Assembly (NCBI GenBank): GCA_016870835.1
Contig: VGAG01000013.1
Location: forward strand, 1 to 32,400
From: Actinomycetota bacterium
GTDB lineage: Bacteria > Actinomycetota > Actinomycetes > Nanopelagicales > Nanopelagicaceae
DNA length: 32,400 nucleotides
Direction: 5' to 3'
Below, one piece after another: positions 19,345 through 27,244 of the stretch. Below the pieces are notes generated by a model. The model was not told the DNA's origin and made no database searches. It worked only from the letters and a program-made list of their open reading frames with translations. How positions within the stretch are numbered: position 1 is the first letter of the stretch; every line of letters starts with the position of its first letter. The translations under genes and the position numbers were made by a program.

Positions 19345-19350
19345 ATTTTA
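19345..19350 (-). promoter_or_regulatory. -10 element of the cysK leader
   Basis: TAAAAT on the minus strand, seven bases before the leader-peptide ATG. A -35 is poor (TTAGCG at the 17-base spacing). Confidence 0.5.
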
Positions 19351-19389
19351 CTCAACTGAAGAAAATGCGCTAATCGCAAATGATTTGCA

Positions 19390-21105
19390 CTAATTGCCCT
19401 CACGGAATGTGGATTCATTCCAACGAGATGTCATCGGTAGACGGCGATCCTTACCAAAGGCGATTGGCGTTACCTTCGGTCCAGGCGGGTATTGGCGCCG
19501 TTTATATTCGGCGCGGTCCACCAATCCAATAATCCGCTCAACAAGTGAGCGTTCAAATCCGGCTGCGATGATGGCGCTGGCATCTCCGCCCTTATCAACA
19601 TAAAGCTCAAGGATTTGATCAAGTTGATCGTACGGAGGAATTGAATCGCTATCTTTCTGGCTCGGGCGAAGCTCGGCGCTCGGTTCTTTCTCAATTGAAT
19701 TTACGGGAATAGGCGGAGTTGCTCCGGCTTTAGTTGCGCTCTCATTGCGCCACTTTGCTAATCGCCAGACATCAACTTTAAATACATCTTTGATCGGGGC
19801 GTATCCCCCGACCGCATCGCCATAAAGAGTCGAATAGCCAACGGCTAACTCAGATTTGTTTCCAGTCGCAAGAACTAGGTGCCCTTCTTGATTCGATAGC
19901 CCCATCAATAGCGAGCCCCTAACTCGGGCTTGGACATTCTCCTCAGCCAGACCCTTAAGCGTGGTCGCAGCTAGGAATCCTTGAACCACACTCTCAATTT
20001 CAATAGTCCGAAGTTGAATACCGAGGTTTTTTGCCAGCGCCTCGGCATCACTCTTTGAATGATCCGATGAGTACTTACTAGGAAGGCTTACTCCAAAAAC
20101 TCGATCCTTGCCGAGCGCATCTACCGCGATGGTTGCAACCAGCGCCGAATCGATTCCTCCCGATAAGCCCAGAACTACTGATTTAAAGCCATTTTTTCCG
20201 ACATAATCGCCGAGCCCTAAAACTAAAGCAGAATAAATCTCTTCGGTCTCAGCAAGCGGCGCAGCAATTTCTCTTTGGACTTGACCACTTGGCGCGCTCA
20301 ATTTTTCCGAAATCACTAAATCAGGTTTTGCAGTTGAAGCTTCGACTTCGATATCGACAATAAGTAGGTCTTCTTTAAATTGTGGCGATCTCGCTAGAAG
20401 CTCTCCCGATTTTGCGACCACCATCGAATCGCCATCAAAGACGAGGTCATCTTGACCACCGAACATATTGGTGTAGACAAGGGGCGCTCCGATTTGGGTG
20501 GCCCGCTTTCTAACTAATTCAAGCCTTAAATCATCTTTTGATCGCTCATATGGGCTGCCATTTGGGACAAGAACAAGTCCTGGGTTTCGCGCGGCGAGTT
20601 CTTGCATCGGCCCCTCATCGCGCCAGATGTCTTCACAGATTGCAATACCGATATCAAGTCCATTAAAGCGAACTACCAACGTTCCCTCACCCGCAACGAA
20701 GTTTCGGAACTCATCAAAGACCCCATAATTTGGAAGATGGCGCTTTACATATTTTGCCTTGACCTCACCGCCATGAAGAAAGGCAACCGAATTAAGTGGT
20801 CGTCCATCATCATCGAGAAATCCAATTACAACTAAAACATCCCCAAGGCCCAATGTAGAAAGCGTCTTTGCAAGTTCCTTAACCGCCTTCGTTGAGGCCG
20901 CCCGAAAGGCAGGGCGAAGGGCTAAGTCTTCGACTGGATAGCCAGTCACAACCATCTCTGGAAAGAGGACGACCTGGGCGCCTTTTGCTTTCGCGCCTTT
21001 AACTGAATTGATAACCAAATTGATATTGCCCTTGATATCTCCAACTACAGGGTTTACCTGCGCGCAAGCGAGGCGAATTGTTCCGCTCTCTTGCGACCTG
21101 GGCAT
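19390..21105 (-). CDS. nadE: NAD+ synthase, glutamine-hydrolysing
   Basis: A 571-residue two-domain enzyme. The N-terminal nitrilase-fold glutaminase has the triad E50 (LFPEM), K121 (KRHLPNYGVFDE) and C157 (AICEDIW). The C-terminal NAD synthase has the ATP loop LSGGIDSALVA at 314-324, and LATGNKSELAVGY with STLYGDAVGGYAPIKDV. It amidates deamido-NAD with ammonia taken from glutamine. ATG 21103-21105 is six bases after TACTCT, a leaderless arrangement identical to that of galA. panB is divergent. Confidence 0.96.
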   Translation of the reverse strand: MPRSQESGTIRLACAQVNPVVGDIKGNINLVINSVKGAKAKGAQVVLFPEMVVTGYPVEDLALRPAFRAASTKAVKELAKTLSTLGLGDVLVVIGFLDDDGRPLNSVAFLHGGEVKAKYVKRHLPNYGVFDEFRNFVAGEGTLVVRFNGLDIGIAICEDIWRDEGPMQELAARNPGLVLVPNGSPYERSKDDLRLELVRKRATQIGAPLVYTNMFGGQDDLVFDGDSMVVAKSGELLARSPQFKEDLLIVDIEVEASTAKPDLVISEKLSAPSGQVQREIAAPLAETEEIYSALVLGLGDYVGKNGFKSVVLGLSGGIDSALVATIAVDALGKDRVFGVSLPSKYSSDHSKSDAEALAKNLGIQLRTIEIESVVQGFLAATTLKGLAEENVQARVRGSLLMGLSNQEGHLVLATGNKSELAVGYSTLYGDAVGGYAPIKDVFKVDVWRLAKWRNESATKAGATPPIPVNSIEKEPSAELRPSQKDSDSIPPYDQLDQILELYVDKGGDASAIIAAGFERSLVERIIGLVDRAEYKRRQYPPGPKVTPIAFGKDRRLPMTSRWNESTFREGN

Positions 21106-21111
21106 GGTTCA

Positions 21112-21117
21112 AGAGTA
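21112..21117 (-). promoter_or_regulatory. -10 element of nadE
   Basis: TACTCT on the minus strand, six bases before the nadE ATG, in the 70-base divergent gap with panB. Confidence 0.5.
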
Positions 21118-21162
21118 CCTATAGACTTAATTCGAAGATCCCGGGGACCGTTATCGGCCTCG

Positions 21163-21170
21163 AGGAAAGG
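21163..21170 (+). promoter_or_regulatory. ribosome binding site of panB
   Basis: AGGAAAGG, five bases before ATG 21176. It is one of the few first genes in the window with a clear ribosome site, so panB has a true 5' leader. Confidence 0.6.
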
Positions 21171-21175
21171 AAAAG

Positions 21176-21970
21176 ATGAAGCGATTCACTATCGCAGACC
21201 TTGCTGCCTGGAAAAAGGCGGGCAAGCGCTTTGCCATGCTCACCTCTTATGACAGCGTTACAGCCTCGGTTTTTGATGGGGCGGGCGTGCCTGTTCTATT
21301 GGTTGGCGATAGCGCCGGAAACAACTTCCTCGGAGAAGAGAACACCATCCCGGTAACTCTCGATGAGATGGTCTCCTTAGCGCGGTCTGTAGTTAATGGC
21401 TCAAAGCAGGCTCTTGTAGTTGCTGACTTTCCCTTTGGATCCTATGAAATTAGTGAAGCCCAAGCCCTCGAAACTGGAATTAGATTTTTAAAGGAAGCGA
21501 AAGTCCAGGCAGTGAAATTAGAAGGTGGCGTTCGTGTAGTCGAACAAGTTCGAGCGCTCGTTAAATATGGAATCCCGGTGATGGGCCATCTCGGCATGAC
21601 CCCACAATCAGTAAATGCCTTTAGTGGCTTTAAAGTCCAAGGGCGAAATGAAAAGGGCGATGCAATTCTTGAAGATGCCAAAGCACTTGAGGCGGCCGGA
21701 TGCTTCGCGGTCGTTCTCGAACTCGTGCCGGCTGAATTAGCAGAGCGGATCACTAAGGAACTTTCGATTCCAACTATTGGCATTGGAGCCGGTGCGAATT
21801 GCGATGCCCAGGTTCTTGTCTGGACCGACTTGATGGGTCTAACCCCTAACCCGCCGAAATTTGCTCGGGCCTATCGCGACCTAAGAAGTGAGATTTCAGG
21901 TGGCGTAAAGGAATGGCTACATGATGTTGAATCTGGACGATTCCCAAGTGAGGCCGAGAGCTTTCACTAA
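21176..21970 (+). CDS. panB: 3-methyl-2-oxobutanoate hydroxymethyltransferase
   Basis: A 264-residue PanB of normal length. MLTSYDSVTASVFDGAGV and LLVGDSAGNNFLG form the metal/ketoacid site, VVADFPFGSYE and VKLEGG follow, and VMGHLGMTPQS and CFAVVLELVPAELA complete the barrel. It adds a hydroxymethyl group from methylene-tetrahydrofolate to 2-ketoisovalerate, the first committed step to pantothenate. panC and panD are not in the window. It is divergent from nadE; both serve cofactor synthesis. Confidence 0.96.
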   Translation: MKRFTIADLAAWKKAGKRFAMLTSYDSVTASVFDGAGVPVLLVGDSAGNNFLGEENTIPVTLDEMVSLARSVVNGSKQALVVADFPFGSYEISEAQALETGIRFLKEAKVQAVKLEGGVRVVEQVRALVKYGIPVMGHLGMTPQSVNAFSGFKVQGRNEKGDAILEDAKALEAAGCFAVVLELVPAELAERITKELSIPTIGIGAGANCDAQVLVWTDLMGLTPNPPKFARAYRDLRSEISGGVKEWLHDVESGRFPSEAESFH

Positions 21971-21971
21971 C

Positions 21972-21977
21972 TAGACT
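21972..21977 (+). promoter_or_regulatory. -10 element of the MFS gene
   Basis: TAGACT, seven bases before ATG 21985 and just after the panB stop. A leaderless transcript separate from panB is predicted. Confidence 0.4.
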
Positions 21978-21984
21978 CTCAACT

Positions 21985-23253
21985 ATGCGAAATCTGGCAA
22001 TTGATCTAACGCCGCTTCGCAAGTATCGAGATTTCCGCTTCATCTTCACCGCCGGGCTCTTCTCCTATTTCGGTTCGATGATCACCTTTGTGGCACTGCC
22101 CTTTCAAATCAAGGAGTTGACCGGCTCGTATTGGATGGTCGGTCTCATCGGAGTAGTCGAGATAATCCCGCTAATTATCTTTGGACTTTATGGCGGGGTT
22201 CTTGCCGATCACGTAGACCGTAAGAAGATGATCTGGGTGACTGAATTTGGGACTTTGATTGCCACCTTTATCCTCTTTTTAAATGCCCTCAGGGATAAGC
22301 CCAGCGTAATCTTGATCTTTGTAATCGCAGCGATTTTCGCTGCTTTAAGCGGGCTAAAGCGACCTAGCCAAGATGCAATTTTGCCCAGGCTCGTGAACCA
22401 TGCCGACCTTCCCAGTGCGAGCGCTCTGATGAGTCTGCGCTGGCAATTTGGTGGAATCGTGGGACCTGCCGTTGGCGGGTTATTAGTTGCAAGTTACGGC
22501 GCTTCCACCGGCTACCTTGTTGATTGCCTGACTTTCGTAATCTCACTTGCCTTGTTGGCAAGAATCAAAAGCGTCCCACCTTTAACTACTCGGACCGCAC
22601 CTTCGCTGCAGAGCTTGATGGAGGGACTTCGCTACGCCTTTGGACGTAAGGACTTACTTGGAACTTACGTCGTTGACCTTGCCGCCATGTTCCTTGCGAT
22701 GCCAATGGCGCTCTTCCCTTTTTGGGCGGATGCAATTGGTGCTCCATGGGCGCTTGGACTCTTCTACTCTTCAATCACCACCGGCGCTGTGATCGTTACC
22801 TTGTCGAGTGGTTGGATGCGTAACTACCCCCACCATGGAAAAGCCGTTGTTTTCGGGGCTTTTGGCTGGGGTGTGGCGATTGTGGTCGCTGGAACAACCG
22901 ATTCACTTTTCGTAGTAATTACCTGCTTAGTAATTGCGGGAGCATTCGATCAAGTCAGCGCCCTCTTTAGAGGATTTATCTGGAACCAATCCATACCCGA
23001 TGAGTTGAGGGGAAGGTTGGCTGGAATTGAGATGCTCTCCTATCTTCTCGGTCCTCTAGGGGGCCAAGCCCGGGCTGGTGGAATGGCTGCTATGACATCG
23101 CTTCGAACTTCCATAGTTGGCGGCGGGTTACTCTGTATTGGCTTTGTTTTTGCTATCGCATCGCTAATGCCGCAATTTCGTAACTACGATGTCAGAACTA
23201 ATGAATTCGCAGTCAAAGAGGCAGAAATCCGCAAAAAACGCGAAAAATCTTAA
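21985..23253 (+). CDS. major facilitator superfamily transporter (MFS_3/EntS-like)
   Basis: A 422-residue integral membrane protein with about 12 hydrophobic segments. The cytoplasmic loop 2-3 motif appears as GGVLADHVDRKKMIW, and FAALSGLKRPSQDAILPRLV with DLPSASALMSLRWQFGGIVGPAVGGLL are typical of the EntS-like branch, whose members export siderophores or drugs. The substrate is unknown. It follows panB by 14 bases but has its own TAGACT -10. The C-terminus ends in a lysine/arginine-rich tail. Confidence 0.88.
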   Translation: MRNLAIDLTPLRKYRDFRFIFTAGLFSYFGSMITFVALPFQIKELTGSYWMVGLIGVVEIIPLIIFGLYGGVLADHVDRKKMIWVTEFGTLIATFILFLNALRDKPSVILIFVIAAIFAALSGLKRPSQDAILPRLVNHADLPSASALMSLRWQFGGIVGPAVGGLLVASYGASTGYLVDCLTFVISLALLARIKSVPPLTTRTAPSLQSLMEGLRYAFGRKDLLGTYVVDLAAMFLAMPMALFPFWADAIGAPWALGLFYSSITTGAVIVTLSSGWMRNYPHHGKAVVFGAFGWGVAIVVAGTTDSLFVVITCLVIAGAFDQVSALFRGFIWNQSIPDELRGRLAGIEMLSYLLGPLGGQARAGGMAAMTSLRTSIVGGGLLCIGFVFAIASLMPQFRNYDVRTNEFAVKEAEIRKKREKS

Positions 23254-23267
23254 AAAATCTTTTTTCG
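23241..23267 (+). terminator. possible AT-rich terminator of the MFS gene
   Basis: CGAAAAA (23241-23247) pairs with TTTTTCG (23261-23267) across the MFS stop codon, with an inner A6-TC-T6 hairpin. The stem is weak because it is nearly all A-T. Confidence 0.3.
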
Positions 23268-23518
23268 CTACTCAAGTTAACTTGCGAGTAACTTAGAGCA
23301 AGAATTTCGGTAACTTATTGAAAAAGCAGTTTTTTATGCGTAAAAATGGCGTCTTTTGAGATGTTAACAATTCAAAAAAGTTAATAAATGAGTAATTTTT
23401 TCCGCGACACGCAGGCCTAACATTTGTATGAAAATAGTGGAAAGTTATTGAAATAAGTGTCACGATTTGCCTCGAAGCGGTTCGGTGACGGATCGAACCA
23501 TTCTGAAAGGAACACTAC
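23254..23518. other. AT-rich intergenic region upstream of the basic microprotein
   Basis: The 265 bases are markedly AT-rich and hold no gene I can support. They contain the inverted repeat ACTC-AAGTTAACTT-GC-GAGT (23270-23289), two copies of TTATTGAAA (23315-23323 and 23445-23453), several A/T runs, and a final GAAAGGAA ribosome site (about 23503-23513). The repressor or nucleoid protein binding these, and the promoter, cannot be fixed from sequence alone. Confidence 0.5.
23270..23289. repeat. palindrome after the MFS gene
   Basis: The perfect 10-base palindrome AAGTTAACTT is flanked by ACTC and GAGT, giving a 20-base near-perfect inverted repeat. It may be an operator for the downstream basic protein gene or part of a terminator; no T-run follows. 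Confidence 0.4.
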
Positions 23519-23716
23519 GTGGCTGCAAAGCGTCGTAAGAAAGCTGCAAAGGCAGCACCAAAGCGTCGTCGTAAGAAGGCTGCTGCAAAGGCTGCCCCAA
23601 AGCGTCGTCGTCGTAAGAAGGCTGCTGCAAAGGCTGCCCCAAAGCGTCGTCGTCGTAAGAAGGCTGCTGCAAAGGCTGCCCCAAAGCGTCGTCGTCGTAA
23701 GAAGGCTGCTAAGTAA
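23519..23716 (+). CDS. highly basic Lys/Arg/Ala repeat protein (histone H1-like tail)
   Basis: GTG 23519 to TAA encodes 65 residues built only of M, A, K, R and P. After a short start (AAKRRKKAAKAAPKRRRKK) come three perfect copies of AAAKAAPKRRRRKK and a final AAK. GAAAGGAA lies six bases upstream. The composition resembles the lysine/alanine tails of actinobacterial HU proteins and histone H1-like proteins, so nucleoid or RNA binding is the best guess; no folded domain is present. Codon use is almost uniform (GCT, CGT, AAG), which suggests high expression. It has its own terminator. Confidence 0.8.
   Translation: MAAKRRKKAAKAAPKRRRKKAAAKAAPKRRRRKKAAAKAAPKRRRRKKAAAKAAPKRRRRKKAAK
23579..23704 (+). 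repeat. three perfect 42-bp tandem repeats inside the basic protein gene
   Basis: Copies at 23579-23620, 23621-23662 and 23663-23704 are identical at every base and each encodes 14 residues. Identity at third codon positions points to recent copy-number change or gene conversion. Copy number is a likely point of strain variation and assembly error. Confidence 0.95.
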
Positions 23717-23740
23717 TATAGCGCCAGAATTACAGAAAAA

Positions 23741-23767
23741 GCCCGGCTGCATATGCGCCGGGCTTTT
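23741..23767. terminator. strong bidirectional intrinsic terminator
   Basis: GCCCGGC (23741-23747), a nine-base loop, and GCCGGGC (23757-23763) form a seven-base-pair GC stem, with AAAAA before and TTTT after. It ends the basic protein mRNA on the plus strand and the marR mRNA on the minus strand. Confidence 0.9.
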
Positions 23768-23784
23768 CTCTTTAGTTTAAGACC

Positions 23785-24270
23785 CTAATCGCGCTCTTCA
23801 ATAAACTGGATTCGAAGTTCATCTGTGAGATGAGCAAAGGTCGAGGTGAGGCTCTCCTGCTCCTTGGCCGAGAGTTGATCTATAAAGCGCTTGCGCACAC
23901 TTGAAACATGATCTGGCGCTGCAGCCACAATCGCCCGCCGGCCCTTCTCAGTCATCACCGCCCAATTACCACGGCGGTCTTCGGCACACTCTTCTCGCTT
24001 AATCCAACCTGCTTTCTCCATCACCTTCATTCGGTGAGAGAGGCGAGATTTTGAGAGCATCGCAACCTCTGCAAGTTCGCTCATTCTCATGCGGCGGCCC
24101 GGGGCCTCTGAGAGCTGGGCCATGACTTCATAATCTGCCATCGAAAGATTATGTCCCACCAAATCTATTTCTAACGCTTCCAACAATCTGCGCGATGCGA
24201 TTATGTATGAGCGCCAGGCCTTCATCTCGCGGCTGTTTAACCAGCGAGTTTGGCTCTTTTTTGCAGGCAT
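23785..24270 (-). CDS. MarR-family transcriptional regulator
   Basis: A 161-residue winged-helix protein. LSMADYEVMAQLSEAPGRRMRMSELAEVAMLSKSRLSHRMKVMEKAGWIKREE is the DNA-binding domain, CAEDRRGNWAVMTEKGRRAI the wing, and the flanking helices form the dimer. The start is ATG 24268-24270, six bases after TACCCT; the open frame extends upstream to 24432, but that part crosses the promoter and shows no homology. It is divergent from the CPBP protease and pepO, which are its most likely targets along with itself. The ligand is unknown. Confidence 0.9.
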   Translation of the reverse strand: MPAKKSQTRWLNSREMKAWRSYIIASRRLLEALEIDLVGHNLSMADYEVMAQLSEAPGRRMRMSELAEVAMLSKSRLSHRMKVMEKAGWIKREECAEDRRGNWAVMTEKGRRAIVAAAPDHVSSVRKRFIDQLSAKEQESLTSTFAHLTDELRIQFIEERD

Positions 24271-24276
24271 AAGTGA

Positions 24277-24312
24277 AGGGTACGCGAAAAATGAAATAGT
24301 TGAAAGTTGAAC
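24277..24312 (-). promoter_or_regulatory. marR -10 and upstream direct repeat
   Basis: TACCCT (24277-24282) on the minus strand is six bases before the marR ATG. Just upstream, GTTGAAAGTTGAAC (24299-24312) is a direct repeat of GTTGAA, placed around the expected -35, and could bind MarR or polymerase. Confidence 0.4.
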
Positions 24313-24374
24313 CAATTTCACCGCGGAGTCAGCACTTTCTACTAACCTTTGCCAACAAGAGTTAAGGAGCATCG

Positions 24375-25289
24375 ATGAGTTTTGATGGCACGCCAACTTC
24401 GCCTTCCGAGGAATTTGTAGAGAAGCGCCCAAAGCTCTGGCGCTGGATACTTGGGACTTTTCTTATTCTGATTAGTTGGCTGGTCGCAGGAAACGCCCTG
24501 ACAATTCTTGCCGCCTCCCTCTTTAATCTGGACTTAGCTGCCCTCGCCGGCACCGATAAAGAGAGCCTCGCCATTGTCCGCAGCTACGCCCCGTGGCAGG
24601 CCGCCAGCGCCGTTCTAATCTCGTTTCTACCTCTGCTAGTTGCCCCCGTCTTGCTCCATCGCTATCTGCTTAAAGGAAAAGTAAAAGAGCTCTTTACTCG
24701 CTCAACCCGAAGCTTTAGAAGTGAGGTTCAAATTGGCGCGCTTGTAATGACCGCGCTGCTTCTAGCCACAGGAATCCCCGACTTCATCTTCAACAATTCG
24801 GACTATGAGTGGTCCTTTGACCTCTCAAAATTCTTGCCCTACTTACTTGTTGCCCTTCTACTTATACCGATGCAGACCACCGCAGAAGAAGTCTTCTACC
24901 GGGGTTGGATTCAGCAACGGCTTGAAAAGTCCGGCCGATCGATCTGGCTGGTTTCAACAATTGGCGGGCTCCTATTTGCTCTTCCCCACCTCGCAAACCC
25001 AGAGGTGAGCGGCTCCTTAATCCTTCCCGTAATTGGATACGGCTCAACCGGATTCATGTTGACCTGGGTAACTATGCGAGATAAGTCGATGGGACTTGCA
25101 GTAGGCGCTCATGCAGCAAATAACATCGTTGCTGGACTCTTGGTTTCTAGCGCCGATTCAGCCCTGCCTTCAGCGAGCCTCTATCTCACCCCCGAAGTTA
25201 GTTGGGGACCAGCTGCTAGCGTCTCGGTCTTATTGATTCCACTCTTTATTTGGCTCACCGGAAAGTTGAACGCTAAAGTCGCGGAATGA
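24375..25289 (+). CDS. CPBP-family intramembrane protease
   Basis: A 304-residue membrane protein with roughly eight hydrophobic segments from residue 22. The three CPBP motifs are present: EE171-172 with R176 (AEEVFYRGW), FALPH with H205, and HAANN with H246 and N250, which form the glutamate/metal site inside the membrane. The family includes CAAX prenyl proteases and bacteriocin-immunity proteins; the substrate here is unknown. AAGGAG (24364-24369) precedes ATG 24375, and TAACCT (24343-24348) may be its -10. Its end overlaps pepO by four bases (ATGA). Confidence 0.9.
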   Translation: MSFDGTPTSPSEEFVEKRPKLWRWILGTFLILISWLVAGNALTILAASLFNLDLAALAGTDKESLAIVRSYAPWQAASAVLISFLPLLVAPVLLHRYLLKGKVKELFTRSTRSFRSEVQIGALVMTALLLATGIPDFIFNNSDYEWSFDLSKFLPYLLVALLLIPMQTTAEEVFYRGWIQQRLEKSGRSIWLVSTIGGLLFALPHLANPEVSGSLILPVIGYGSTGFMLTWVTMRDKSMGLAVGAHAANNIVAGLLVSSADSALPSASLYLTPEVSWGPAASVSVLLIPLFIWLTGKLNAKVAE

Positions 25290-27244
25290 GCGAAAAAAGC
25301 GGCATTTTTAAAGGTAATTTCAAGGCAACGGTTCGTCCTCAAGATGATCTATATCGCTATGTAAATGGCGCTTGGCTGGAGAAAGCCGAGATCCCATCCG
25401 ATCGGGCTGCCGATGGCGCCTTCTATCAATTGCGAGATGACTCTGAAAAAAGCGTTCGGGCCATCATCGAAGAGCTCGCCAGCAATGGCGGCGCAAGTGA
25501 AAACGCGAGAAAAATCGCCGCTCTTTACAACGACTTCATGGATGAAACCAAGGTTGAGGAACTGGGCGTCTCACCAATTGCCAAGGAGATAGAGCGAGCC
25601 CAATCCATTTCCAACTTAGATGAATTCACTAAAGCCCTCGGTGAATTTGAAGGCCGTGGTCTCGGTGGATTTTTCAACGGTTGGGTAACCGCAGATGCCT
25701 CTGATCCAAATACAAACATTGGCTACATTTATCAAGGCGGATTGAGTCTTCCGGATGAGGCTTATTACCGGGAAGAGCAGCATTCGAAAGTCAGAACCGA
25801 ATTAATCTCTCATATCGAGCGGATGTTTAGCCATGCTGGAATCAAAGATGCCCCAGCTCATGCCCGTCGGGTTATGGAGTTAGAGAGTGAGATTGCTTCA
25901 CATCATTGGGACACGGTAAGAAGCCGTGATGCCGTTCTTACCTTTAACAAGAAGAGCTTTGCTGAGATTCAAACCTTGATTGGCCAATTCAATTGGCGGC
26001 TCTGGGCCGAGAACGCTGGGGTGCCGATGGTGGCTCTTGAGAGCGTTGTTATTGCCCAACCCGACTTCATCGAGAACCTTGGCAAGATGCTAACTCGCTT
26101 CGAAGTTGAGAAGTGGCGCTCTTGGTTGACCTGGCACTTACTCTCAAGTGCCGCTCCATACTTAAGTAGCAAATTTGTAAATGAAAACTTCGCCTTTTAT
26201 GGCACGACCTTGACTGGAATCCCAGTTCTTAAAGAGCGTTGGAAGCGCGGAGTCGCTCTAGTTGAAGGAGCCCTCGGAGAAGCAGTTGGCCAGTTCTATG
26301 TAGAACGTCACTTCCCTCCCGCGGCAAAGGCCCGGATGAGTGAGCTGGTCGCAAATCTCATTGAGGCATATCGCGTGAGCATTAATGAACTTACCTGGAT
26401 GGGTGATGAGACAAAGAAGAAAGCGCTTGAGAAGTTATCAAAGTTCACGCCCAAGATTGGTTATCCCGATAAGTGGCGTGACTATTCAAAACTAGAGATC
26501 AAACGCGGCGATCTAATTGGAAACTTAGCTCGCATCTCAAAGTTCCGCAGCGATTATGAGTACAACAAAGTTGGCAAGCAAGTAGATAAATCTGAGTGGT
26601 TAATGACGCCACAGACGGTTAATGCTTATTACCACCCCTTGCTAAATGAGATTGTTTTCCCGGCCGCAATCTTGCAACCACCATTCTTTGATCTAGGCGC
26701 AGATGGCGCCGTGAACTATGGCGGAATCGGAGCAGTGATTGGACATGAGATTGGACATGGCTTTGATGATCAAGGTTCTCGCTACGATGGCGATGGAAAT
26801 CTGAAGAATTGGTGGACTGATGAAGATCGCAAAGAATTCGAGAAGCGAACTTCAAGTTTGATAGCTCAATACAACGCACTTTCGCCAGAAGAAGCGCCAG
26901 ATGTGAATGTAAACGGCGCACTTACTATCGGTGAGAATATTGGAGACCTTGGCGGCGCAACTATCGCCTATAAGGCCTACAAGATTGCTCTTGGCGGCAG
27001 TAGCGCTCCCGTCATTGATGGACTAACAGGTGACCAACGATTCTTTATCGGTTACGCCCAAGTCTGGCGGGGCAAGATGCGCGGTGAAGCGATGAAAGTT
27101 CGTATTGCAACCGATCCACATTCACCAGGTGAATTTAGATGTAATCAGATCTTGAAGAACTTGCCCGAGTTTCATAACGCCTTCGGCGTAAAAGCAGGCG
27201 ATTCGCTATTTATGCCCAAAGAAGAGCAAGTAGCTATTTGGTAA
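25286..27244 (+). CDS. pepO: M13-family zinc endopeptidase (neprilysin/PepO type)
   Basis: A 652-residue metallopeptidase. HEIGH at 487-491 gives two zinc ligands and the catalytic Glu, E550 in GENIGDLGG is the third ligand, and NAYYHPLLNEIVFPAAILQPPFF precedes the active site. No signal peptide or anchor is present (it starts MSEKSGIFKGNFKATVRPQDD), so it should cleave short peptides in the cytosol. It overlaps the CPBP gene by four bases and, at its end, the convergent dioxygenase gene by 11. With the adjacent peptide importer it suggests peptide use. Confidence 0.95.
   Translation: MSEKSGIFKGNFKATVRPQDDLYRYVNGAWLEKAEIPSDRAADGAFYQLRDDSEKSVRAIIEELASNGGASENARKIAALYNDFMDETKVEELGVSPIAKEIERAQSISNLDEFTKALGEFEGRGLGGFFNGWVTADASDPNTNIGYIYQGGLSLPDEAYYREEQHSKVRTELISHIERMFSHAGIKDAPAHARRVMELESEIASHHWDTVRSRDAVLTFNKKSFAEIQTLIGQFNWRLWAENAGVPMVALESVVIAQPDFIENLGKMLTRFEVEKWRSWLTWHLLSSAAPYLSSKFVNENFAFYGTTLTGIPVLKERWKRGVALVEGALGEAVGQFYVERHFPPAAKARMSELVANLIEAYRVSINELTWMGDETKKKALEKLSKFTPKIGYPDKWRDYSKLEIKRGDLIGNLARISKFRSDYEYNKVGKQVDKSEWLMTPQTVNAYYHPLLNEIVFPAAILQPPFFDLGADGAVNYGGIGAVIGHEIGHGFDDQGSRYDGDGNLKNWWTDEDRKEFEKRTSSLIAQYNALSPEEAPDVNVNGALTIGENIGDLGGATIAYKAYKIALGGSSAPVIDGLTGDQRFFIGYAQVWRGKMRGEAMKVRIATDPHSPGEFRCNQILKNLPEFHNAFGVKAGDSLFMPKEEQVAIW

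Noticed and set aside
23579-23704. CRISPR-like short repeats
   Set aside because: The three units are directly adjacent with no spacers and are in frame in a coding region.
23417-23752. Minus-strand frame with repeated LLTTTTLWGSLCSS
   Set aside because: It is the antisense of the 42-bp repeats; the plus strand has the start, ribosome site and terminator.
23785-24432. Longer MarR start at 24432
   Set aside because: The added 54 residues cross the marR promoter and the divergent CPBP start and show no similarity; ATG 24270 with its -10 fits.
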